Source of the DNA: an uncultured Prevotella sp. | GTDB taxonomy: Bacteria; Bacteroidota; Bacteroidia; Bacteroidales; Bacteroidaceae | Direction: 5' to 3' | DNA: 36,320 bases | NCBI GenBank assembly: GCA_945834405.1 | Contig: CAMAHD010000010.1 | Span: 1 to 36,320, forward strand | Part shown: positions 1 through 7,442 of the stretch, one piece after another | Layout: each line of letters begins with the position of its first letter | Position numbering within the stretch: the stretch's first letter is position 1 | Notes under the pieces: generated by a model | Told to the model about the DNA's origin: nothing | Seen by the model: only the letters and a program-made list of their open reading frames with translations | Databases searched by the model: none | Translations under genes and position numbers: made by a program

Positions 1-1448
1 GAAGAGTGTTCCGAAGAAGTCGAGTCCTCCTCGTCCAAAGATTCGCGAGATGTATCTTTCCATTCAATCGCTTTGTCCAGGTCGAGGATGCTTCGGTATC
101 TGACCTCTGGCGCAGCCACTACGCCACCGTGATAGAACCATTCGGAAGAAAAACGCATGATGTCCTCATTCATGCGATATTGCATCTGAAGCAGGGTGAC
201 AGCCTCGGGCTTGTTTTCTACGATACGCTGCATGAGGGTTTTATCCAATCCCCCCTTCATGGCCGCCATACTCTTGATGGTAGGTGGCAACTGACAATGG
301 TCGCCCGCGAGAATAACACGCGAAACGCGACGGATGGGAATCCAGCAAGCAGCTTCCAATGCCTGTGCTGCCTCGTCGATGAAAAGGGTTCCGAACTTCA
401 TGCCATCCAGCAGGCGATTGGCACTGCCCACGAGAGTAGACGCGATGACACGGGCTTCGGCAAAAATGTGGTTGCGTATACGCAGTTCCATCTCCACCTC
501 TCGTTCCTTGAGTCTATCCATCTTCTGATGGTAGCTGTGGTCGCCTCGTTTGCGCTGTCCTCGCAACTGCCTGATAGCTTTTCTGATAGCCCACAACTGC
601 GGATAGTCGGGATGGGCTTCAAAACGGCGCTCGTAGGTAAAGGACAGCATCTTGTCGTTGACACGGGTTGGATTTCCTATACGCAAGACATGGATGCCTC
701 TGTCTACAAGTTTCTCTGAAATCCAATCCACAGCCATATTGCTCTGAGCGCATACCAATACCTGATTCTCCCTCCGCAGAGTCTCATAGATAGCCTCAAC
801 CAGTGTGGTTGTCTTTCCTGTTCCCGGAGGACCATGGACTATCGCCACATCCTTCGCCATCAACACCTGATTGACTGCTTGTTGCTGTGACTCATTGAGA
901 AAAGGGAAATGAATGGGAGAGAAAGAGAACACCTGTGCCTTTTGATGAGAATAGAAAAGGTCTCTCAGATAGCCCAGCCTGCCCTTAGCACCTATCGTCC
1001 TGTCGAGTGCCTCGAACATCAGACGATAGCTTGTTTCATCAAACGAGAGCTGCACACTGAGACGGGCTGCGGTCTGCAAGCCGACCAAATCCGTACCTTC
1101 AGCAACCACTGCCACCATCCTGTCTCCATCCACATAGCTCACGGTGGCATGGACAAATGAAGGTTTCCCACCCTGCTCGTTTTCCTTGCGCAGGAGAATG
1201 GGACGTCCCGGTTCAAAGTTATGTTCCGTTTCAACATCGCAGGTACGGAACAACTCGACGCTCAGCTGGTTGAGCGAATTATAATAGCTGCGGGCATAAC
1301 GCACGTTCAACCACGCATCTCCACGCTTGGCAAGACGTTCCATGCCGCGTGCCTCCATCTGCCTGAGATGTTCCGCCTTGTCGGCATGATACTCTATCTC
1401 AAGCAATAGACGCTGTTGTTGGAGGGCAAGTATGGGTGACTCTGTCAT
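1..1448 (-). CDS. Superfamily 1 (Upf1/IGHMBP2-like) DNA/RNA helicase, C-terminus outside window
   Basis: This gene runs off the left edge, so about 482 N-terminal codons are visible and the stop is not. Hand translation from the ATG at 1448 gives an N-terminal region of about 180 residues with a beta-rich part, as in SF1B helicases of the Upf1/IGHMBP2/Dna2 type. The motor motifs follow: Walker A GPPGTGKT (about 206-213), DEAA Walker B (358-361), motif III GDHCQLPPT (382-390) and QYRM motif IV (423-426). Motifs V and VI should lie beyond the edge. The family unwinds DNA or RNA with ATP; the cellular target of the bacterial members is not established. It lies downstream of the microprotein gene on the same strand, separated by a terminator, and I found no clear promoter of its own. 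Family call is firm, role is not. Confidence 0.93.
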   Translation of the reverse strand, partial: MTESPILALQQQRLLLEIEYHADKAEHLRQMEARGMERLAKRGDAWLNVRYARSYYNSLNQLSVELFRTCDVETEHNFEPGRPILLRKENEQGGKPSFVHATVSYVDGDRMVAVVAEGTDLVGLQTAARLSVQLSFDETSYRLMFEALDRTIGAKGRLGYLRDLFYSHQKAQVFSFSPIHFPFLNESQQQAVNQVLMAKDVAIVHGPPGTGKTTTLVEAIYETLRRENQVLVCAQSNMAVDWISEKLVDRGIHVLRIGNPTRVNDKMLSFTYERRFEAHPDYPQLWAIRKAIRQLRGQRKRGDHSYHQKMDRLKEREVEMELRIRNHIFAEARVIASTLVGSANRLLDGMKFGTLFIDEAAQALEAACWIPIRRVSRVILAGDHCQLPPTIKSMAAMKGGLDKTLMQRIVENKPEAVTLLQMQYRMNEDIMRFSSEWFYHGGVVAAPEVRYRSILDLDKAIEWKDTSRESLDEEDSTSSEHS

Positions 1449-1504
1449 AGATTTCTGAATGGATGGGAGGTTAGAAGATGAAGCTGATGGATAGTATATG
1501 CAAA

Positions 1505-1539
1505 AAGAGTGCGGTATGAATCACTCACGCCGCACTCTT
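1505..1539 (-). terminator. Rho-independent terminator after the microprotein gene
   Basis: A perfect 10-bp stem pairs 1505-1514 with 1530-1539 around a 15-base loop. Read on the minus strand the stem is followed directly by a T-run. It begins two bases after the stop codon of the small gene at 1541-1636, so that gene forms a self-contained short transcription unit. Confidence 0.85.
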
Positions 1540-1540
1540 G

Positions 1541-1636
1541 TTAACGGATGTCGGTATTGACGAGCGTAACTACACTCAAGATGGTAATGACGGCTGTCAA
1601 GACCAACGCTTCCGTTGTCTGATAATCTAATAACAT
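1541..1636 (-). CDS. Hydrophobic microprotein, 31 residues, unknown function
   Basis: A 31-codon frame starts at the ATG at 1636 and stops at 1541-1543. The peptide begins MLLDYQTTEA, has one hydrophobic stretch (about residues 10-26, ALVLTAVITILSVVTLV) and ends in a polar NTDIR tail, so it looks like a single-pass membrane peptide. An AAGG lies 8 bases before this ATG. An in-frame ATG at 1681 would give a 46-residue form; I prefer the shorter start because of the AAGG. A consensus promoter lies about 70 bp upstream (1708-1739) and a terminator begins two bases after the stop. I recognise no family. Possibilities are a regulatory membrane microprotein, a type I toxin-like peptide, or a leader peptide. 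Existence as a gene is well supported by its signals; function is unknown. Confidence 0.6.
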   Translation of the reverse strand: MLLDYQTTEALVLTAVITILSVVTLVNTDIR

Positions 1637-1707
1637 AATCTTTACCTTAAATCTATTAACTACTAACCTAATGAATAACATTGTGGTGTATTCTCACGAA
1701 CACATTG

Positions 1708-1739
1708 CAAAGGTAGGTGATTTCACAATGGCATGCAAA
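1708..1739 (-). promoter_or_regulatory. Bacteroidetes-type promoter for the microprotein gene
   Basis: On the minus strand, TTTG (1739-1736), 20 bases, then TACCTTTG (1715-1708) match the -33/-7 consensus. The predicted start is near 1701, giving a leader of about 65 bases before the ATG at 1636. Confidence 0.8.
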
Positions 1740-1870
1740 TTTTTTAACTACCTTTATTCATTATCAATAGTCTTTTTGATTTAGGTCAAAGACCGTTTTT
1801 GCTTTGTCTTATCCGGCGTTATTCTGCAAGTTAACTATTAGGTAATGAGACATTTAACCTGGGTTATTGT

Positions 1871-3373
1871 TCACTTTGCCAATTTCCAGACGCAACCGTC
1901 TTTGGTATCTTTCACCTCAAAACCGGCATCCTTCAGGGCATCACGAATCTCATCGCAGGTAGCCCAGTCTTTGTTCGCTCTTGCCTTGGCACGCAACTCC
2001 AGAACCATGTCTACTACCTTGCCATAGGCTTCCTCGCGAGCTGCATTGGAGTTGCCCTTCTCAGCCCGAAGACCCAAGATGTCGAAGGCAAAGAGATGCA
2101 TTGTCTGCTTCAGCTCTTCCAGACATTCGCCACAGATGCTTGCCTTATGGTCTATCAGCTTGTTGACCACCGTACATGCTTCAAAAAGATGGCTGATGAC
2201 CTGAGGAGTGGCAAGGTCGTCGTTCATGGCATCATAACAAGCCTGACGCAATCCCTTCACCGTCTTCTCTGTATTCTCGTCACAATGGTCAGATACGGCG
2301 ATGCGTTCCAAGTCGGCTATGCCATTGAGCAGACGCTCCAGTCCCTTCTCGCTGGCCTGCAGTGCTTCATTGCTGAAGTCGACAGTGCCACGATAGTGTG
2401 CGGAAAGGATGAAGAAACGGATAGTCATGGGTGAATAGGGTTTGTCGAGCTTCTCGTGGTTTCCGGTGAAGAACTGTTCAAGGGTGATGAAATTGCCCAG
2501 GCTCTTGCCCATCTTCTGCCCATTGATGGTTATCATGTTGTTGTGCATCCAATATTTCACCATAGGTTCTCCCTGACTGGCTACAGCTTGAGCTATCTCA
2601 CACTCATGATGGGGGAAAACCAAGTCCATGCCGCCTCCGTGGATGTCAAAATGATTGCCCAGATACTTACGTCCCATGGCAGTACACTCACAATGCCATC
2701 CTGGGAATCCATCACTCCAAGGACTGGGCCAGCGCATGATATGTTCCGGCTGTGCTTTCTTCCAAAGGGCAAAATCAACCTGATTACGTTTCTCACTCAC
2801 ACCATCCAGTTCGCGACTGTTGTTGATGACATCGGTCAGGTTTCTGCCCGACAGAGCTCCATAGTGATGGGTCTTGTTGTATTTCTCTATATCGAAATAA
2901 ACCGAGCCATTGCTGACATAGGCAAAACCATTGTCAAGAATCTGCTGCACCAGCTGTTCCTGCTCAATGATATGTCCTGTGGCATGAGGCTCTATGCTGG
3001 GGGGAAGCACATTCAATGCTTCCATGGCGGCATGATAGCGGTTGGTATAATACTGTGCTATCTCCATCGGCTCCAGCTGCTCCAGCCTTGCCTTCTTCTC
3101 AATCTTGTCGTCACCCTCGTCAGCATCATGCTCCAGATGTCCCACGTCGGTGATGTTGCGGACGTAACGCACCTTGTAACCGAGATGTTTCAGATAGCGG
3201 AACAGGATGTCGAAGGTAATGGCAGGACGAGCATGTCCCAGATGAGGGTCTCCGTATACAGTGGGACCGCATACATACATGCCCACGTTGGGAGCGTGAA
3301 GGGGCTCAAACGGCTGCTTGCAGCGGCTGAGCGTATTATAAATCATCAGATTTTGCTGTTTGTCTAAATTCAT
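1871..3373 (-). CDS. cysS: Cysteinyl-tRNA synthetase
   Basis: Class I aminoacyl-tRNA synthetase that charges tRNA-Cys with cysteine in the cytoplasm. The 500-residue protein has the HIGH signature as HLGH (44-47) in [15 protein letters not shown], and the KMSKS signature as KMGKS (about 287-291). Expected zinc ligands are present: C35, C230 in GWHCECTAM, and H255 and E259 in PHHECE. The C-terminal helical anticodon-recognition region is complete and the length is normal. The frame stays open upstream to 3460, but the promoter at 3403-3433 lies inside that extension, so I place the start at the ATG at 3373 ([10 protein letters not shown]). The next gene upstream is divergent. No terminator is obvious in the 130 bp after the stop. 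Confidence 0.98.
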   Translation of the reverse strand: MNLDKQQNLMIYNTLSRCKQPFEPLHAPNVGMYVCGPTVYGDPHLGHARPAITFDILFRYLKHLGYKVRYVRNITDVGHLEHDADEGDDKIEKKARLEQLEPMEIAQYYTNRYHAAMEALNVLPPSIEPHATGHIIEQEQLVQQILDNGFAYVSNGSVYFDIEKYNKTHHYGALSGRNLTDVINNSRELDGVSEKRNQVDFALWKKAQPEHIMRWPSPWSDGFPGWHCECTAMGRKYLGNHFDIHGGGMDLVFPHHECEIAQAVASQGEPMVKYWMHNNMITINGQKMGKSLGNFITLEQFFTGNHEKLDKPYSPMTIRFFILSAHYRGTVDFSNEALQASEKGLERLLNGIADLERIAVSDHCDENTEKTVKGLRQACYDAMNDDLATPQVISHLFEACTVVNKLIDHKASICGECLEELKQTMHLFAFDILGLRAEKGNSNAAREEAYGKVVDMVLELRAKARANKDWATCDEIRDALKDAGFEVKDTKDGCVWKLAK

Positions 3374-3402
3374 CGTTGGTATATTCTTACGTTTAATCCC
3401 TG

Positions 3403-3433
3403 CAAAAGTACAACAAATCGGCGGTATTGCAAA
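3403..3433 (-). promoter_or_regulatory. Promoter of cysS
   Basis: On the minus strand, TTTG (3433-3430), 19 bases, then TACTTTTG (3410-3403) fit the Bacteroidetes consensus. The predicted start near 3396 leaves about 23 bases of leader before the ATG at 3373, which decides the start codon. Confidence 0.8.
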
Positions 3434-3451
3434 AAACTTTGGGCGTTTTAT

Positions 3452-3482
3452 TTTGCACAACGATTCATTTTCACTAACTTTG
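3452..3482 (+). promoter_or_regulatory. Promoter of the acetyl-CoA hydrolase/transferase gene
   Basis: TTTG (3452-3455), 19 bases, then TAACTTTG (3475-3482). The start is predicted near 3489, about 33 bases before the ATG at 3523. It is divergent from the cysS promoter, with about 20 bp between the two -33 boxes. Confidence 0.85.
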
Positions 3483-3522
3483 CAAGCAATTACGCATAAC
3501 TATTAATCAAAATTTTATCATA

Positions 3523-5028
3523 ATGGCTTATACACGCATGACTGCTGCCGAAGCTGCAGCATTGATAAAAAATGGAGAGAACATCGCTCTGAGCGGATTC
3601 ACCCCTTCCGGTGCCGCCAAGGCTGTGACCAAAGAACTTGCCAAAATCGCCGTGGCTGAACATGAGGCGGGACGTCCTTTCCAAGTAGGCATCTTCACGG
3701 GTGCTTCTACCGGTCAGAGCACAGATGGTGACCTTGCCAATGCCCAGGCCATCAAATACCGTGCCCCCTACACCACCAACTCCGACTTCCGCAAGCATGT
3801 CAACATGGGTGAGATAGCCTACAACGACATCCACCTGAGTCAGATGGCGCAGGAATTGCGCTATGGCTTCCTGGGTGACGTTGACTGGGCTATCCTGGAG
3901 GTGTGCGATTTGGAAGAGGGCGAGACAAGCTGCAAGGCCTATCTTACTTCTGCCGGAGGTATCAGCCCCACTGCCGCCCGTCTGGCCAAGCATGTGATTT
4001 TGGAACATAACGTCTTCCATAGTCCCGATGCCAAATACCTGCACGATGTATATGAACTGCAAGACCCTCCCTATCGCCAGCCTATCCCCATCACCAAGGT
4101 TGACGACCGTATCGGTACTCCCTACGTGGAGATTGATGCCAAGAAGATTGTCGGTGTCGTAGAATGTAATATCCCCGACGAGGCACGTGCCTTCAAAGAC
4201 CTTGACCCCGTGACGACTCAGATTGGTACCAACGTGGCAGAGTTTCTGCTGAACGACATGAAAAGAGGCATCATCCCCTCTTCCTTCCTCCCCCTGCAGA
4301 GCGGTGTCGGCTCTACGGCAAATGCCATCCTTGCCGCACTGAGCCAGGACAAGAATGTACCCGATTTCAATATCTTCACCGAAGTTCTCCAGGATGCAGT
4401 GGTAGACATGATGCTGGAAGGTCGCGTCAAGGAAGCCTCTGCCTGCTCACTGACCGTCACCAACGAGAGTCTGAAGAAAGTATATGACAACATCGACTAC
4501 TTCAAGCAGCACCTGACCCTCCGTCAAAGCGAGATTTCCAACTCTCCCGAACTGATTCGCCGACTGGGTGTCATCGCCATCAACACGGCTCTGGAATGTG
4601 ACATCTATGGCAATGCCAACTCTACCCACATCAGTGGCGTGAAGATGATGAATGGTATCGGTGGCAGCGGCGACTTCGAGCGCAATGCCTACATCAGTAT
4701 CTTCACCTGTCCTTCCGTAGCCAAGGGCGGACTCATCAGCTCTATCGTTCCCATGGTAAGCCACCACGACCATTCTGAACATGACGTGAACATCATCGTC
4801 ACCGAACAGGGCGTTGCTGACCTCCGCGGAAAGAGTCCCTTGCAGCGTGCCCAGTGCATCATCGAGAACTGTGCGCACCCCGACTACCGCCAACTGCTAT
4901 GGGACTACCTGAAGATTGCCAAGGGCGGACACACCAAGCACTGCCTGCCAGCCTGCTTCGCTATGCATGACACGCTCGCCAGAAAGGGCGACATGCACCT
5001 GACAGACTTTGCAGAATACGTGAAGTAA
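3523..5028 (+). CDS. Acetyl-CoA hydrolase/transferase family protein (probable succinate:acetyl-CoA CoA-transferase)
   Basis: The 501-residue protein matches class I CoA-transferases of the AarC/Cat1 type, which move CoA between acetyl-CoA and succinate or another carboxylate through a glutamyl-CoA intermediate. The expected catalytic glutamate is E287 in FTEVLQD, preceded by the GVGSTANAIL glycine-rich segment (261-270) that helps bind CoA. Length and the C-terminal ADLRGKSP segment are typical. In Bacteroidales that ferment to succinate, acetate and propionate, such an enzyme would link succinate activation to acetate release (inference). The gene is monocistronic, between its own promoter at 3452-3482 and a strong terminator at 5048-5090. 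Exact substrate (succinate versus propionate or butyrate) cannot be read from the sequence. Confidence 0.93.
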   Translation: MAYTRMTAAEAAALIKNGENIALSGFTPSGAAKAVTKELAKIAVAEHEAGRPFQVGIFTGASTGQSTDGDLANAQAIKYRAPYTTNSDFRKHVNMGEIAYNDIHLSQMAQELRYGFLGDVDWAILEVCDLEEGETSCKAYLTSAGGISPTAARLAKHVILEHNVFHSPDAKYLHDVYELQDPPYRQPIPITKVDDRIGTPYVEIDAKKIVGVVECNIPDEARAFKDLDPVTTQIGTNVAEFLLNDMKRGIIPSSFLPLQSGVGSTANAILAALSQDKNVPDFNIFTEVLQDAVVDMMLEGRVKEASACSLTVTNESLKKVYDNIDYFKQHLTLRQSEISNSPELIRRLGVIAINTALECDIYGNANSTHISGVKMMNGIGGSGDFERNAYISIFTCPSVAKGGLISSIVPMVSHHDHSEHDVNIIVTEQGVADLRGKSPLQRAQCIIENCAHPDYRQLLWDYLKIAKGGHTKHCLPACFAMHDTLARKGDMHLTDFAEYVK

Positions 5029-5047
5029 GAAAGTAATAACGAGAACT

Positions 5048-5090
5048 AATGATGGGGAGTTATGACGAAAAGCCGTAACTCCCCATTATT
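5048..5090 (+). terminator. Terminator after the CoA-transferase gene
   Basis: A 15-bp stem pairs 5048-5062 with 5076-5090 (one G-U pair, core TGGGGAGTTA) around a 13-base loop, followed by a T-rich stretch. It lies between convergent genes and may also stop yraN transcription. Confidence 0.8.
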
Positions 5091-5177
5091 GTATCTTGAG
5101 CTATCTATTCAACTTTCGCAAGTAGTAAAAGGTAGATAAATGAAGATAAAAGGAAAAAAGTGACACATGCGAATGAA

Positions 5178-5549
5178 TTATCTATATATAGGTATAGGAA
5201 GAAATGCGTTCTCCATGTGATTCACGGAATAGTCAGCAGGAGAACCTGTTATTGCGACAATATCAAAGCGGACATCGACATTCAGCCGATACCTTTTTAA
5301 ATAATTGTTGGCTGCCATATTCAGCGACATGATTTTCCGTCTGTCTACCGCTTTTTCTGCCTCAACAAGCGAATCCCCCTTACGGGTCTTCACCTCCACA
5401 AAAACAAGGATATTGTTCTTCAATGCCACAATATCTAAATCACGATGACCCACACGATAATTCCTGTGTAATATCGTATAACCCTTTTCGCGAAGATAGC
5501 CGGCAGCCACCTCTTCGCCCCATTTGCCAAAGTCATTGTGTTGCGCCAT
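5178..5549 (-). CDS. yraN: YraN family (UPF0102) endonuclease-fold protein
   Basis: A 123-residue protein starting MAQHNDFGKWGEEVAAGYL. It shows the UPF0102 pattern: N-terminal G-x-x-GE helix, YRVGHRDLDIVA with the conserved D-x-D, VFVEVKTRK, then R-FDIVAI. This is the core of a PD-(D/E)xK nuclease fold (E near 18, D in DLDIV, E-V-K). The family is widespread and its biochemical role is not firmly established; a DNA or Holliday-junction-related role has been suggested from the fold. The frame stays open upstream to 6443, but that part is antisense to kduI. The ATG at 5549 sits about 12 bases after the start predicted from the promoter at 5568-5598, which fixes the start. Confidence 0.9.
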   Translation of the reverse strand: MAQHNDFGKWGEEVAAGYLREKGYTILHRNYRVGHRDLDIVALKNNILVFVEVKTRKGDSLVEAEKAVDRRKIMSLNMAANNYLKRYRLNVDVRFDIVAITGSPADYSVNHMENAFLPIPIYR

Positions 5550-5567
5550 AAAAGTAATCTTGGTGTG

Positions 5568-5598
5568 CAAAGATAAGACAAAGTCATGAAACTGCAAA
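5568..5598 (-). promoter_or_regulatory. Promoter of yraN
   Basis: On the minus strand, TTTG (5598-5595), 19 bases, then TATCTTTG (5575-5568), a consensus pair. It supports the yraN start at 5549 and excludes the longer frame. Confidence 0.8.
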
Positions 5599-5613
5599 AA
5601 AAAATGTGAATAA

Positions 5614-5645
5614 TTAGGTAAGCCACAGAAAAAAGTGTATCTTTG
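5614..5645 (+). promoter_or_regulatory. Promoter of kduI-kduD
   Basis: The -7 box TATCTTTG (5638-5645) is consensus; the -33 box at 5614-5617 reads TTAG, a weaker match, with a 20-base spacer. A weak -33 fits an activator-dependent promoter (inference). The ATG at 5643 overlaps the -7 box, so translation must begin at 5682. Confidence 0.65.
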
Positions 5646-5681
5646 CAGAAGAATCCTTGTAAAAACAAAATACATACACGA

Positions 5682-6527
5682 ATGAAGACAAATTACGAAA
5701 TCCGTTATGCATCCCATCCTGAGGATGCCAAAAGTTATGACACTACCCGCATCCGCCGAGATTTTCTGATTGAAAAGGTCTTTGCAGCCGATGAAGTGAA
5801 CATGGTTTATTCTATGTACGACCGCATGGTGGTGGGCGGTGCAATGCCTGTTAACGAAGAACTGAAACTGGAAGCTATCGACCCTCTGAAGGCTGATTAC
5901 TTCACTACCCGCCGCGAGATTGGCATCTTCAATGTGGGACAGGGAGAGGGCACCGTCAAAGTAGGTGACGAAACCTTTACCCTCGGTTTCAAGGAGGCTC
6001 TTTATATTGGCCGTGGCGACAGGGATGTTGTCTTTACATCTAAAGATGGCTCTAATCCTGCGAAGTTCTACTTCAACTCTACCACAGCTCACGCTGCTTA
6101 TCCCTGCAAGAAGATAACCAAGGCTGATGCTGTCGTAGCACACATGGGCTCGCTTGAAATGAGCAACGAGCGCAACATCAACAAGATGATTGTCAATCAG
6201 GTTCTCCCCACCTGCCAACTGCAAATGGGTATGACCGAACTGGCTACAGGAAGCGTATGGAACACCATGCCCGCTCATGTTCACAGCCGCCGTATGGAAG
6301 CCTATTTCTATTTCGAAGTTCCTGAGGAGCAGGCTGTCTGCCACTTCATGGGTGAGGTAAACGAGACACGTCACATCTGGATGAAAGGCGACCAGGCTGT
6401 TCTTTCGCCCGAGTGGAGCATCCACAGTGCCGCTGCCACCCACAACTATACTTTCATCTGGGGTATGGGAGGCGAGAACCTTGACTATGGCGACCAGGAC
6501 TTCTCGAAGATTACCGACTTGAAATAA
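5682..6527 (+). CDS. kduI: 5-dehydro-4-deoxy-D-glucuronate isomerase
   Basis: KduI converts 5-keto-4-deoxyuronate, released from unsaturated uronates during pectin or glycosaminoglycan breakdown, to 3-deoxy-D-glycero-2,5-hexodiulosonate in the cytoplasm. The 281-residue cupin has the zinc site expected for the family: H199 and H201 in [13 protein letters not shown]206, and H248 in WSIHSAA. Length is normal. It is followed 32 bp downstream by kduD, which catalyses the next step, so the pair forms a two-step operon. Start chosen at [10 protein letters not shown] because the upstream in-frame ATG lies in the promoter. Confidence 0.97.
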   Translation: MKTNYEIRYASHPEDAKSYDTTRIRRDFLIEKVFAADEVNMVYSMYDRMVVGGAMPVNEELKLEAIDPLKADYFTTRREIGIFNVGQGEGTVKVGDETFTLGFKEALYIGRGDRDVVFTSKDGSNPAKFYFNSTTAHAAYPCKKITKADAVVAHMGSLEMSNERNINKMIVNQVLPTCQLQMGMTELATGSVWNTMPAHVHSRRMEAYFYFEVPEEQAVCHFMGEVNETRHIWMKGDQAVLSPEWSIHSAAATHNYTFIWGMGGENLDYGDQDFSKITDLK

Positions 6528-6559
6528 TACAAAACTTTCTACATAAAAATTCTATCATC

Positions 6560-7363
6560 ATGAACAATCCATTTTCTTTGGAAGGTAAGAATGCCTGGAT
6601 TACCGGTGCTTCTTACGGAATCGGCTTCAACATTGCCAAGGCTTTCGTTGCCGCCGGTATCAAAACCATCATTTTCAACGACATCAATGAGGCTGCCTTA
6701 GAGCGCGGTCTGGCCAACTATAAAGAGGCTGGCATCGAGAACGTGAAAGGTTATGTTTGCGACGTGACCAAGGAAGACGATGTGAAGGCTCTTGTAGAGA
6801 AGATTCATCAGGAGGTTGGTCAGATTGACATCCTGGTCAACAATGCCGGTATCATCAAGCGTATTCCCATGCACGAGATGAAGCGCGCAGAGTTCCAGCA
6901 GGTAATCGACATTGACCTCGTTGGTCCGTTCATCGTTTCTTCTGCCGTTCTGCCTGAAATGATGGAGCGCCGCGAAGGCAAGATCATCAATATCTGCTCT
7001 ATGATGAGCGAACTGGGACGCGAAACCGTTTCTGCTTATGCAGCAGCCAAGGGTGGTCTGAAGATGCTTACCCGCAACATCTGCTCTGAGTATGGCGAAT
7101 ACAACATCCAGTGCAATGGCATTGGTCCGGGTTATATCGCTACGCCTCAGACAGCTCCTCTGCGCGAACGTCAGCCCGATGGCAGCCGTCATCCGTTCGA
7201 CTCGTTCATCTGCGCCAAGACTCCTGCCGGCCGCTGGCTGGAGCCCGAGGAACTGGGCGGTCCCGCCGTGTTCCTGGCTTCTCATGCTTCTGATGCCGTC
7301 AACGGTCACGTGCTCTATGTAGACGGCGGTATTTTGGCTTATATCGGCAAGCAGCCTCAATAA
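6560..7363 (+). CDS. kduD: 2-dehydro-3-deoxy-D-gluconate 5-dehydrogenase (SDR family)
   Basis: A 267-residue short-chain dehydrogenase that, next to KduI, should reduce the 2,5-diketo intermediate to 2-keto-3-deoxygluconate with NAD(P)H. Visible motifs: cofactor-binding TGASYGIG (15-22), NNAG (94-97), S147 in INICSM, and Y160/K164 in SAYAAAKGG. Sequence alone cannot separate KduD from gluconate 5-dehydrogenase (Ga5DH/IdnO); the adjacent kduI favours KduD. A strong terminator follows at 7383-7421, closing the operon. Confidence 0.93.
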   Translation: MNNPFSLEGKNAWITGASYGIGFNIAKAFVAAGIKTIIFNDINEAALERGLANYKEAGIENVKGYVCDVTKEDDVKALVEKIHQEVGQIDILVNNAGIIKRIPMHEMKRAEFQQVIDIDLVGPFIVSSAVLPEMMERREGKIINICSMMSELGRETVSAYAAAKGGLKMLTRNICSEYGEYNIQCNGIGPGYIATPQTAPLRERQPDGSRHPFDSFICAKTPAGRWLEPEELGGPAVFLASHASDAVNGHVLYVDGGILAYIGKQPQ

Positions 7364-7382
7364 GGCTCTGTCATATCGTAAT

Positions 7383-7421
7383 CAGGCACTTCATGTTTCG
7401 TCCAAGAACATGAGGTGCCTG
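7383..7421 (+). terminator. Terminator of the kduI-kduD operon
   Basis: A 15-bp stem (7383-7397 with 7407-7421, one G-U pair) around a 9-base loop, followed by TATGTTTTC. It ends about 20 bases before the next start codon. Confidence 0.8.
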
Positions 7422-7442
7422 TATGTTTTCTGACCAACAGCA

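Noticed and set aside
2499..2513. KMGKS instead of KMSKS in cysteinyl-tRNA synthetase as a possible defect
   Set aside because: Both lysines and the final KS are kept, the rest of the active site and zinc site is intact, and I believe this variant is normal in Bacteroidetes.
2456..3367. 303-codon plus-strand frame opposite cysS
   Set aside because: No recognisable domain; it mirrors the well-supported cysS codons and has no promoter.
3374..3460. N-terminal extension of cysS by 29 codons
   Set aside because: The segment contains the -33 and -7 boxes of the cysS promoter, so it is not translated.
5550..6443. Open minus-strand frame continuous with yraN, antisense to kduI
   Set aside because: The kduI frame on the plus strand carries clear family motifs, and the yraN promoter at 5568-5598 lies inside the extension, so the protein starts at 5549.
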